In this document: positions 1 through 6,575 of the stretch, piece after piece | Layout: each line of letters opens with the position of its first letter | How positions within the stretch are numbered: position 1 is the stretch's first letter | Source of the DNA: an uncultured Persicitalea sp. | GTDB taxonomy: Bacteria > Bacteroidota > Bacteroidia > Cytophagales > Spirosomataceae | Assembly (NCBI GenBank): GCA_950075905.1 | Contig: CATMVR010000275.1 | Coordinates: 1-6,824, forward strand | Reading direction: 5' to 3' | Length of the DNA stretch: 6,824 nucleotides | The notes under the pieces: generated by a model | Database searches by the model: none | Seen by the model: only the letters and a program-made list of their open reading frames with translations | What the model was told of the DNA's origin: nothing | Translations under genes and position numbers: made by a program

Positions 1-763
1 AGCTTTGCAGGCCCGCGGCGCGGGTAATGTCTTTAAAGGTACCCCCGTCGTTGCGGTAGAGCCGCATGCCGTTCATGGGGTCGTCTTTTTTGAGGAGTTC
101 GGCGGTGCCGAGTTCGTTCAGGACGGGCAGGGACTTGGGGTTGTGATTGAGCAGGAACATATCCAGATCACCGTCCTTATCGTAGTCAAAGAAGGTAGCC
201 TGCGTGCTTGTTCCCTCGCTGGCCAGACCGTATTTTTCGGCTTCTTCGGTAAAAGTAGGTACACCGTCGGCCCCGGCTCCCTGATTGATGTAGAGTTCGT
301 TTTTGCGTTTTTCCGGTGAAAAATTCCCCGAATAGCATACGTAAATATCCAGTTTGCCATCGCCATTGACGTCGGCCATGGTCACGCCCGTTTTCCAGCT
401 GGTATCGCGCCCGGCTACGGCGGCTTTGGTGGTGATATCCTCAAATTTCATATCACCCTTATTAAGGTAAAGCCGGTTGGGTACCATATTTCCCGAAAAA
501 TACAGATCGTCCAGACCGTCGCCGTTTAGGTCACCCACGGCCACGCCGCCACCGTTGTAGAAGTACTCATACATGAGCACATTGCCGTTGAGGCTTTCGG
601 TGATGGTATTTTCAAAATCAATGTTCGTTGTTTCAGGAGCCAGCAGGGTAAACAGCGGATCGCCGGCAGGACCATCGCCCGGCTCTTCGGAAGATTTCTG
701 ACAGCCCGTCAGGACTCCTGTAAGTAATACTACCGCGATAAAACTAACTTGATTCAGGCGCAT
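1..763 (-). CDS. FG-GAP/VCBS repeat lipoprotein, N-terminal part (runs off the left edge)
   Basis: I translated this frame by hand: 254 codons are open from an ATG at 763-761 to the window edge, so the C-terminus is missing. Residues 1-21 form a lipoprotein signal: a hydrophobic stretch and the lipobox LTGC with Cys21. Acidic residues follow (CQKSSEE), loosely like the surface-export signals of Bacteroidota lipoproteins. Three DxNGDGxxD-type calcium-binding loops of beta-propeller FG-GAP/VCBS repeats are visible: DLNGDGLDD (78-86), DVNGDGKLD (131-139) and DYDKDGDLD (193-201). Each is followed by a strand and an asparagine-rich turn such as NRLYLNKGD. The segment YEYFYNGGGVAVGDLNGDG is typical of the large Cytophagales proteins that often end in an ASPIC/UnbV domain (CRTAC1-like) and often sit near SusCD pairs; that C-terminal part is outside the window. 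Likely a surface-exposed binding or adhesion protein; its ligand is unknown. It lies 121 bases behind susD on the same strand, with a terminator and a candidate promoter between. The start is fixed by the signal peptide; upstream is A-rich (TAAGAAA) without a real Shine-Dalgarno site. Confidence 0.9.
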   Translation of the reverse strand, partial: MRLNQVSFIAVVLLTGVLTGCQKSSEEPGDGPAGDPLFTLLAPETTNIDFENTITESLNGNVLMYEYFYNGGGVAVGDLNGDGLDDLYFSGNMVPNRLYLNKGDMKFEDITTKAAVAGRDTSWKTGVTMADVNGDGKLDIYVCYSGNFSPEKRKNELYINQGAGADGVPTFTEEAEKYGLASEGTSTQATFFDYDKDGDLDMFLLNHNPKSLPVLNELGTAELLKKDDPMNGMRLYRNDGGTFKDITRAAGLQS

Positions 764-800
764 TTTCTTATGTAAGAAGGGTAAACAAAGCATACTACCA

Positions 801-808
801 CAAACGTA
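801..808 (-). promoter_or_regulatory. Candidate -7 box (TACGTTTG) of the FG-GAP lipoprotein gene
   Basis: On the minus strand these bases read TACGTTTG, matching the Bacteroidota primary-sigma -7 consensus TAnnTTTG. Transcription would start near 795 and leave a leader of about 30 nt before the ATG at 763. No TTG is seen at the usual -33 distance, where the arm and loop of the susD terminator lie, so the match is partial. The same TACGTTTGT nonamer stands upstream of the susC-like gene. Confidence 0.4.
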
Positions 809-848
809 AAAAGAATCCGGTTAGCCTGTGGGCCGCCCGGATTCTTTT
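809..848 (-). terminator. Intrinsic terminator of the susC-susD operon
   Basis: A perfect 12-bp inverted repeat: AAAAGAATCCGG (809-820) pairs with CCGGATTCTTTT (837-848). The 16-nt gap can form an inner GCC/GGC helix (824-826 with 831-833) closed by TGTG. On the minus strand the stem ends in a run of T (TTCTTTTTACG), as expected for a rho-independent terminator. It begins 36 bases past the susD stop codon. The other strand also has T after the stem (TTCTTTTAT), so it may work in both directions, although no plus-strand gene is seen here. Confidence 0.85.
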
Positions 849-884
849 ATAAAATTATACTAATAAAATGACTAATTCAGAAGG

Positions 885-2750
885 TTAGTTCTTCGGGTAG
901 TCAGGGTTTTGTTCCAGCTTGTTGTTCCGGTTCATCTCGTCGCGCGGGATAGGCAGATAGTACATCTTATCCAGCCAGGCGCGGTTTTCCTTACCGGGGT
1001 CGATCTCGAACACCGTGTACGTATAATCGTAGTTTTCCTTGCTGTACTTGTACACACTCACCGTTTTACCAGGCTTCAGGGTACCCACAATGTTGATACC
1101 ATTGGCTTTTCGTCCCAGGGTAGTGGGGGCAATCATCCAGCGGCGGGCATCGTGGTAGCGCTGCTCTTCGTAAAGCATCTCGATCCGTTTTTCGTTTCTG
1201 AATCGATCCACCAGTGCCTGACCACTCTCTGTAATGGCTGGCATGCCTGACCGGAAACGAATCTTGTTTAGCCAGGTTTTGGCTTCTGCCTCCTGACCTA
1301 GTGCGATACAAGCCTCGGCGTAGTTGAATACGGCCTCGGTGTAGCGCAAAATCGGCCAGGGGATCTCCTGCCAGGTATTCTGATCTACGATGGCGGGGTT
1401 AGGATCAGTAAACTTACGGATGTAGTAGCCGGTATAGCTACCATTCCAGTCTTCGATGGAGCTTTGACGAGTATCCAGTCCGAAGTGAAATACTTTCTGA
1501 CCGGATGCATTCACCACTTGGTAGCGTCCCGTTTGAATCTGACTGGCGGGGTCCTTGGGCAGGTTAGCATTTGAGCGCACCTTCCAGGGGGATCCTTCGT
1601 GCAGGATAGAAGCCTTGAAACGGGGATCACGGTTAGCGTAGGGATCAGCCGCGTGAGCCGGATTGTTCCAGTTAAACTTGGTGCCGTCCATCATTTCGTA
1701 ATCATCCACCAGTAGCTGAATGGGCGTATTACCCGCCCAGTTGTTGTAGCCATTCGGGCCATTGTACAGGCCGATACGACCGCCGTTTTCCTGCTTGGCG
1801 TTGATAAAATACCGCGCCATCAGGAGTTCGGTTTGTCCGCCGTTGCGGGCCAGCGACAAGTCCATGTAATTGGTAGTTCCTTGGGCAGGATCTACGGGAG
1901 CATTCAGGTTGAGCATAAAGCCCCGGTTCAGGTCAAGTACCGCCTTGGCGGCATCCTTGGCTTTTTGCCAGCGCGCCGTACGGTCACCGCTCACGTAGCC
2001 CAGCAATTCGGGTTTGGCGTAAGACGAAATGGTGGCAGACTTGTTCTTCGCCGTAGGGATATCGTGCAAGTCACTGGCAGCATAAGTCAGTATACGAGAC
2101 TTCAAAGCCAAAGCGGCGGCTTTCGAAGCACGGCCGGCGGCCATGTTCTTGCCATCCAAAAGGGTGGCAACCTCATCCAAATCCTTTACGATGAAGTTGA
2201 CGGTTTCTTCCCAGGTATTGCGGGGAGCCAGGTAATCAGCCTCGCCTAGTTCGTAAGGACGATCAATGAGGGGTACCCCACCGTAGTAGCGGGCCAGCTG
2301 ATGGTAGTAGAAGGCACGCATAAACTTAGCCTCGCCACGTAGACGCTCCACGATGTTACCCGTATTGGGGAACTGCGGATTTTCCAGATTTTTGAGCGCG
2401 AGGTTGGCCGCCCGGATACGGGTATACATGGCATCCCACCGGAGGTTGGCACTTACCCAGCCAATATCGGCGGGGTTGGAACGAGATTCGGTGATCGTGG
2501 TGATGCCCCGACCGGGGTGCGTAAAAATGGTTTCGTCGGTCAACGAAGAAAGCGATTGCTCCTCGAAACCACCATTGTTGAAACCCGCGTAGATTTCCGT
2601 CACAAAGGCTTCGGCCAGAGCGGCGTCTTTCCACACAGCCGATTCTGATAGCTCGCCCAGTGGTTGGGTATTCACAAAGTCGTCATTACAGCTGGTCACC
2701 GTGACCAGGGCTGCAACAAACGCCAAAGCTAGTATTTTAAATTTTTTCAT
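885..2750 (-). CDS. SusD/RagB family nutrient-uptake outer-membrane lipoprotein
   Basis: A 621-aa surface lipoprotein that caps the SusC channel and captures an oligomeric nutrient, usually a glycan. Signal peptide residues 1-20 end in the lipobox VTSC (Cys21), followed by NDDF, an acidic stretch consistent with export to the cell surface. The N-terminal SusD-like region (about 22-225) has the family's helical signature near 138-162 (LRGEAKFMRAFYYHQLARYY, then GGVPLI). The C-terminal SusD/RagB domain (about 280-621) shows DDYEMMDGTKF (349-359), the NRDPRFKASI stretch (373-382), RYTEAVFNYAEACIALG (469-485), IEMLYEEQRYHDARRW (523-538) and the closing YYLPIPRDEMNRNNKLEQNP (597-616). Length is normal for the family and the frame is intact. 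It starts 19 bases after the susC-like stop codon; the spacer is A-rich (ACAAAAAAAT before the ATG), a usual Bacteroidota initiation context without Shine-Dalgarno. It is co-transcribed with its partner and followed by a terminator. The substrate cannot be inferred: binding residues differ widely between family members and no degradative enzyme is in view. Confidence 0.97.
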   Translation of the reverse strand: MKKFKILALAFVAALVTVTSCNDDFVNTQPLGELSESAVWKDAALAEAFVTEIYAGFNNGGFEEQSLSSLTDETIFTHPGRGITTITESRSNPADIGWVSANLRWDAMYTRIRAANLALKNLENPQFPNTGNIVERLRGEAKFMRAFYYHQLARYYGGVPLIDRPYELGEADYLAPRNTWEETVNFIVKDLDEVATLLDGKNMAAGRASKAAALALKSRILTYAASDLHDIPTAKNKSATISSYAKPELLGYVSGDRTARWQKAKDAAKAVLDLNRGFMLNLNAPVDPAQGTTNYMDLSLARNGGQTELLMARYFINAKQENGGRIGLYNGPNGYNNWAGNTPIQLLVDDYEMMDGTKFNWNNPAHAADPYANRDPRFKASILHEGSPWKVRSNANLPKDPASQIQTGRYQVVNASGQKVFHFGLDTRQSSIEDWNGSYTGYYIRKFTDPNPAIVDQNTWQEIPWPILRYTEAVFNYAEACIALGQEAEAKTWLNKIRFRSGMPAITESGQALVDRFRNEKRIEMLYEEQRYHDARRWMIAPTTLGRKANGINIVGTLKPGKTVSVYKYSKENYDYTYTVFEIDPGKENRAWLDKMYYLPIPRDEMNRNNKLEQNPDYPKN

Positions 2751-2769
2751 ATTTTTTTGTGTTATTAGG

Positions 2770-5700
2770 TTAGAATGTAGCTGCTAAACCGAAGTTTACC
2801 ACTTTTTGTTGCGGATAATAATAACCCGTAGCACTATCAGTTTCAGGATCGAATACTTTCAGTTTGTCGATGGTGAAAAGATTCAACCCGTTGAAGTAAA
2901 CCCGCAACTGACTCATACCGGCTTTGGTAACGAGTTTTGAAGGAACCGTGTAGCCTAGTTCGAGGTTTTTCAGACGAATGTAATCTGAGCTACGTAGCCA
3001 ATAGTCGTTGCCGTTGGAGTAGTACTGGTCGCTCCGGTTGGCGATACGAGGGTGTACGCTGCTTGGGTTTTCAACCGTCCAGCGATTTTGATACACATCC
3101 TGCAGGAAGTTACCAATGTTGCCCGACTCACCCGTACTCACATACTGCTTGGCCCCAGCAGCACCCTGGAACAGTACCATCAGGTCGAAGTTTTTGTATT
3201 GTGCACCCAGGTTCACGCCACCCTGGAACAAAGGTAGGTTGGTGTTGTCGAGGCGTACACGGTCATCGGGGGTAATCTTACCGTCACCATTGAAATCCTG
3301 ATACTTCATATCGCCGGGGCGCAGCTGCTTTACAATGGCTGAGTAATCGAGTTTATTCGCATCGATTTCGGCTTGATCCTTGAAAACACCATCGTACTTG
3401 TACACTACGTAAGTATTCATGGGCTTACCGGTAGAACGCTGCCATTCGGGGGCTCCGGGTGCTTCGTCCCAAAAGACAATTTTGTTCTGCGCATAGCCAC
3501 CGTTTATGCTGGCATTGTACTTAAACTCGCCCACCTGATTGCGGTAGCCAATGTTGAATTCCCAACCCTTGTTCTTAACCTCACCAATGTTTTCGGCGGG
3601 CAGCGACAAGCCGGTGCTTTGGGGTACGGATGCATTTTTGAACCACAAAATGTTGGTACGACGGTTGGAAAACATATCAAATTCAAAGAATACTTTGCCG
3701 TTAAACAGCTGACCTTCCAAACCTATGTTGGAGTTGGTCGCTACTTCCCAGGTAATGTTCTTGTTAGGTACACGGGCTTCGAACAACGTCTTAGACTCGG
3801 CGTTGCCCACAATATAGCTCCGGAATCCGTAGGTAGACAGGTACTGGTAGGTGGCAATGTTTGAAGTGTTGGGAATAAACACCTGGTCGTTACCAAGCTG
3901 TCCCACGGATCCCCTTATTTTCAGAAAGTTGACGGCAGGAACGTTGTTCTTCCAGAAGCCTTCTTCTGATACTACCCAGCCCAGCATCACACCTGGGAAG
4001 AAACCATAGCGAGTCTCCTGGGGGAAAATATCAGACCCATCGTAGCGCCACAGAAACTCGGCCAGGTACTTCTCCTTATAGTTGTACCCAACGCGGCCGA
4101 AGTAGTTGATACGAGCTGTTTCGAAAGCGCCACCATTATTGTTGCGTTGCAAGTCGCCACCCGCAAAAAGCTGATCGAGCGCCGGCGAGAGGAAGAAACG
4201 ACGGAAAGCATTGAAGTTTTCGCCTTCAATTGTCTCACGGTTGGTACCAGCCAGCACATTCAGGGTATGGTTGCCAAAAGTCTTATCGTATGAAGCGACC
4301 GCTCCGAGTAGAATATTCAGCTGAGTGTTGTTGCCCAGGGAGAGCTGTGGATCAGCGGGACCACGGCGGCTGGGTACAAGATTTGGATTTCCGTCGGCAT
4401 CCGTACCGCTTCCACGCTGATAGAGCGTCCAGGGAATGTTCCAGAAACGAGTATTGCGGTTCAGGTTGTCAATAGCGGCGGTACCGGTTACTTTCAGGCC
4501 TTCTACGCCAGGGATCTTGATCTCTAACGAACCATTGGTCTGTACGTAGTTGCGGATGTCTTTGTCGTAACCACTCAAATCTGTCGTGATTACCACGGGG
4601 TTTTCGCCGTTCTCGATGTCAGGACCCGGCAAGCCATTGGGCCAGTAGGCAGGCTCCTGGGGTTTGCCACGCATCAGCATCCGGAAAATGGTACCGGGCG
4701 ACTTGGTGGGGTTGGCGCGGTCTTCCCGGCGCCCCAGGATGCCCATAGTTACCTTCACGTACTTGTTTACGTTAGCATCCAGGTTTACCCGTATGTCATA
4801 CTGCTTGTAGCCCGTAGCCGAGTTGATGTAGTACCCATCCTGATTCTGATAGCCCAGTGAGGCCAGGTAGCGGAAGTTTTCCGTACCACCGTCCAACTGC
4901 ACGTTGTGGCGTACCTGGGGTGAGTTTCTTTTCAGCGTAGCACCAAACCAGTCGGTGTTGGGATGTCCCCAGGGATCGCTTCCATCCTGGTACTTGGCAA
5001 TTGCTTCGGGGGAGAATGGAGCCCGGCGTACCGTTCCGTTTGGACGGGTAAAGCTTCCTGTAGTCTTGTACGCCTGAGTAGCGGCAGCCCACTCCGCAAC
5101 CGGAAGTCCATACAAATCCAGGTCGTTCAGCATGCTCGTATACTCGGCGGCACTGGCTACATCAGGAAGAACTGTTGGGTTAGAATACCCCTGGTTGAAC
5201 GTATAAGAGAGTGAAGGCTTGCCTGTCTTACCCCTTTTGGTAGTAATCAGGATTACCCCGTTGGCAGCCCGCGCTCCGTAAATTGCCGCCGCGGCGTCTT
5301 TCAAAACGGAGATACTCTCGATATCAGCCGGGTTGATCCGGTCCAATCCACCCGCACGGTTGGGAATACCATCCACAACAATAAGGGCGCTGTTGTTACC
5401 CAGCGTATTGGCACCACGAATCCGGATAACCGCTCCGTCGTTACCTGGCTGTCCGCTACGGTTTACCACCGTCACACCCGGCAGGCGGCCCGCCAGGGAG
5501 TTGGCTAGGTTTACGGCTGGTGACTTTACCAGTTCGTCACCCTTTACCGATACCACCGAACCGGTCACGGTTTCTTTCTTTTGCGTACCATAACCTACCA
5601 CGATCACTTCGCTGAGCGACTTGGTGTCGGTAGCCAGTTTGAGGTCCAGAGTAGTGCGGCCATTCAGGGCCACTTCCTGGGAAACAAAACCGATGGAGGA

Positions 5701-5946
5701 TACAATCAGCGTTGCGTTGGCGCTGGGTACGCTCAATGTGAAGTTTCCTTCGGCGTCAGTTGTGGTACCCGTCGTCGTGTTTTTTACCAGCAGGTTGGCA
5801 CCGGGAATCCCCATGCCTTGTTCATCGGCTACTTTGCCTTTGACAACCGTCTGCGCAAAAGCGCCGATGGTTCCCACTATAAGCAAAGTCAATACCAAAA
5901 GGCACTGCCTGGCAACAGGTAGGGCCCGAAGAGTAGTAATTTTCAT
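2770..5946 (-). CDS. SusC/RagA family TonB-linked outer-membrane transporter
   Basis: A 1058-aa TonB-dependent channel that imports substrate handed over by the SusD-like lipoprotein. The signal peptide spans residues 1-31 (hydrophobic 15-30, likely cleavage AFA|Q). A CarboxypepD_reg-like domain follows at about 34-105 (VKGKVADEQGMGIPGANLLV, then DAEGNFTLSV). The TonB-box region is around 111-124 (LSEVIVVGYGTQKK). The plug covers about 121-240 and ends in the SusC signature, which starts at 216 (KDAAAAIYGARAANGVILIT) and closes with TKRG at 239. The beta-barrel fills the rest, with DFNGDGKITPDD (884-895), a calcium-loop-like segment common in this family, the strand motif DYIRLKNLELGYTVP (988-1002), and a terminal Phe that suits BAM recognition. 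There is no STN domain between signal peptide and CarboxypepD domain, so direct signalling to an anti-sigma factor is unlikely. The length is typical and no frameshift is seen. The ATG is chosen because it gives a complete signal peptide; the upstream is A/T-rich without Shine-Dalgarno. First gene of a two-gene operon. Confidence 0.98.
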   Translation of the reverse strand: MKITTLRALPVARQCLLVLTLLIVGTIGAFAQTVVKGKVADEQGMGIPGANLLVKNTTTGTTTDAEGNFTLSVPSANATLIVSSIGFVSQEVALNGRTTLDLKLATDTKSLSEVIVVGYGTQKKETVTGSVVSVKGDELVKSPAVNLANSLAGRLPGVTVVNRSGQPGNDGAVIRIRGANTLGNNSALIVVDGIPNRAGGLDRINPADIESISVLKDAAAAIYGARAANGVILITTKRGKTGKPSLSYTFNQGYSNPTVLPDVASAAEYTSMLNDLDLYGLPVAEWAAATQAYKTTGSFTRPNGTVRRAPFSPEAIAKYQDGSDPWGHPNTDWFGATLKRNSPQVRHNVQLDGGTENFRYLASLGYQNQDGYYINSATGYKQYDIRVNLDANVNKYVKVTMGILGRREDRANPTKSPGTIFRMLMRGKPQEPAYWPNGLPGPDIENGENPVVITTDLSGYDKDIRNYVQTNGSLEIKIPGVEGLKVTGTAAIDNLNRNTRFWNIPWTLYQRGSGTDADGNPNLVPSRRGPADPQLSLGNNTQLNILLGAVASYDKTFGNHTLNVLAGTNRETIEGENFNAFRRFFLSPALDQLFAGGDLQRNNNGGAFETARINYFGRVGYNYKEKYLAEFLWRYDGSDIFPQETRYGFFPGVMLGWVVSEEGFWKNNVPAVNFLKIRGSVGQLGNDQVFIPNTSNIATYQYLSTYGFRSYIVGNAESKTLFEARVPNKNITWEVATNSNIGLEGQLFNGKVFFEFDMFSNRRTNILWFKNASVPQSTGLSLPAENIGEVKNKGWEFNIGYRNQVGEFKYNASINGGYAQNKIVFWDEAPGAPEWQRSTGKPMNTYVVYKYDGVFKDQAEIDANKLDYSAIVKQLRPGDMKYQDFNGDGKITPDDRVRLDNTNLPLFQGGVNLGAQYKNFDLMVLFQGAAGAKQYVSTGESGNIGNFLQDVYQNRWTVENPSSVHPRIANRSDQYYSNGNDYWLRSSDYIRLKNLELGYTVPSKLVTKAGMSQLRVYFNGLNLFTIDKLKVFDPETDSATGYYYPQQKVVNFGLAATF

Positions 5947-6026
5947 AGATTAGGATTGAAGTTGATAGTATTTATTAAGATAAAATACAGATTCAGCTAG
6001 TTTAGGAATAGCACAAATGGGCTAAA

Positions 6027-6034
6027 CAAACGTA
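6027..6034 (-). promoter_or_regulatory. Candidate -7 box (TACGTTTG) of the susC-susD operon
   Basis: The minus strand reads TACGTTTG, a match to the Bacteroidota -7 consensus TAnnTTTG and the only such match on this strand between the SusC-like start and the right-hand gene. Transcription would start near 6020, giving a 5' leader of about 75 nt. No TTG lies at -33, so the promoter may be weak, activator-dependent or read by another sigma factor. Confidence 0.45.
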
Positions 6035-6201
6035 GAACTGGTAGAAGTGATTGGGCTTCCCTGGGCTCATTCAGTAAGATCGGGGAGCATTTTGCATAAA
6101 AGGATTGAATATTTACATAGGCACAAGAGTTAAGATTGGCAGGTAATTTGTTGTATTTATAAAAGGGTGTTTTATGTTTTTATACCGTAAGCACCGCCTT
6201 G

Positions 6202-6226
6202 TATTTTAATCTATTTTATTAAAATA
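6202..6226. repeat. AT-only inverted repeat, 9-bp arms
   Basis: TATTTTAAT (6202-6210) and ATTAAAATA (6218-6226) are perfect inverse complements around a 7-nt spacer. The arms contain only A and T, so a chance origin in this AT-rich stretch is plausible. A dyad of this size could also be a regulator binding site, which I cannot tell from sequence alone. Confidence 0.4.
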
Positions 6227-6235
6227 GGCTTCTTT

Positions 6236-6250
6236 TTATAATTATTATAA
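6236..6250. repeat. Short AT palindrome TTATAAT-T-ATTATAA
   Basis: Two perfect 7-bp arms flank a single central T, and imperfect pairing continues outwards for a few bases (CTTTT against AAAG with a G-T pair). The missing spacer makes it a better protein-binding dyad than an RNA hairpin. It directly follows, in the minus-strand sense, the hairpin at 6255-6281. Confidence 0.35.
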
Positions 6251-6281
6251 GAAAGACCATCCTAAAAGTCTTTTAGTGGTC
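6251..6281 (-). terminator. Terminator-like hairpin between the LRR gene and the SusC-like gene
   Basis: GACCA (6255-6259) plus CTAAAA (6262-6267) pair with TTTTAG (6271-6276) plus TGGTC (6277-6281): 11 base pairs with a two-base bulge (6260-6261) and a GTC loop. In the minus-strand sense the stem is followed by TTTCTTAT, a modest T-rich tail. It could end the transcript of the leucine-rich-repeat gene, about 300 bases past that gene's stop, or act as a leader attenuator if the operon is transcribed from further upstream. The inner stem is all A/T apart from one pair, so its strength is uncertain. Confidence 0.45.
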
Positions 6282-6349
6282 AATAAAATTCTTGTACAAC
6301 AAAAAGGTTTTTACTTTACTGAAAATAAAATACAATTTTAGTTATAAAT

Positions 6350-6372
6350 AATCCCAATAACTATTCGGGATT
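6350..6372. repeat. Inverted repeat AATCCC/GGGATT
   Basis: AATCCC (6350-6355) pairs with GGGATT (6367-6372); three further pairs (AAT 6356-6358 with ATT 6363-6365) form if C6366 is bulged, leaving a 4-nt loop. The minus-strand tail after the stem is ATTTATAAC, only weakly T-rich. It may be a weak terminator or a protein-binding dyad. Confidence 0.35.
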
Positions 6373-6406
6373 TGATTAAAAGTGACTTTATTTTGACTTA
6401 GATTTG
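6371..6406 (+). promoter_or_regulatory. Candidate plus-strand promoter
   Basis: TAGATTTG (6399-6406) fits the -7 consensus TAnnTTTG, and TTTG (6371-6374) lies upstream with a 24-base gap, slightly longer than usual for Bacteroidota promoters. Transcription would start near 6413 and run rightwards, antisense to the leucine-rich-repeat gene end. No protein gene follows, so either this is chance in AT-rich DNA or it drives a small or antisense RNA. Confidence 0.25.
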
Positions 6407-6575
6407 AAAATTATTGGTTTTTATGGGATAAAATTAAGGTATTATGCCCGTGTTTCAGCCATACGGCTGTCCTTACGAACGATGACCCTTTTATGAAGAG
6501 GGTGTGAGGGGAAGTTGACTTTTTCTCAGAAGGTATTCCTTTGTCTTCTCAGGAAGGGTGAAAAATTGGCTGACT

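Larger units (their letters stand above)
5947..6575. other. 629-base intergenic region upstream of the SusC-like gene
   Basis: No credible gene is seen on either strand. About 6110-6440 is visibly much richer in A/T than the flanking coding DNA and contains several inverted repeats (6202-6226, 6236-6250, 6255-6281, 6350-6372). Candidate promoter boxes exist on both strands (6027-6034 minus, 6399-6406 plus). The region must hold the 3' end of the transcript from the right and the control signals of the susC-susD operon. The part at 6440-6575 returns to mixed composition and holds only weak hairpins and a short direct repeat. Confidence 0.8.

Noticed and set aside
5..319. Plus-strand open frame of 104 codons at the left edge
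   Set aside because: It is antisense to the FG-GAP coding frame, which has a lipobox and three calcium loops and explains the sequence better.
3373..3864. Plus-strand open frame of 163 codons opposite the SusC-like gene
   Set aside because: It lies wholly antisense to a clear SusC coding region, its translation resembles no family, and it has no signal or start context. The same holds for the 138-codon frame at 1833-2249 opposite susD.
6326..6340. Small palindrome TAAAAT-ACA-ATTTTA
   Set aside because: Six-base arms of only A and T are expected by chance in this AT-rich stretch.
6444..6485. Thirteen-codon plus-strand frame (MPVFQPYGCPYER)
   Set aside because: It is very short, lacks a ribosome-binding context, and the hairpin at 6456-6469 lies inside it; chance is the simplest explanation.
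6523..6557. Direct repeat TTCTCAG plus AAGG (6523-6533 and 6546-6557)
   Set aside because: Only two imperfect copies 23 bases apart, with no array, no inverted ends and no link to a mobile element.
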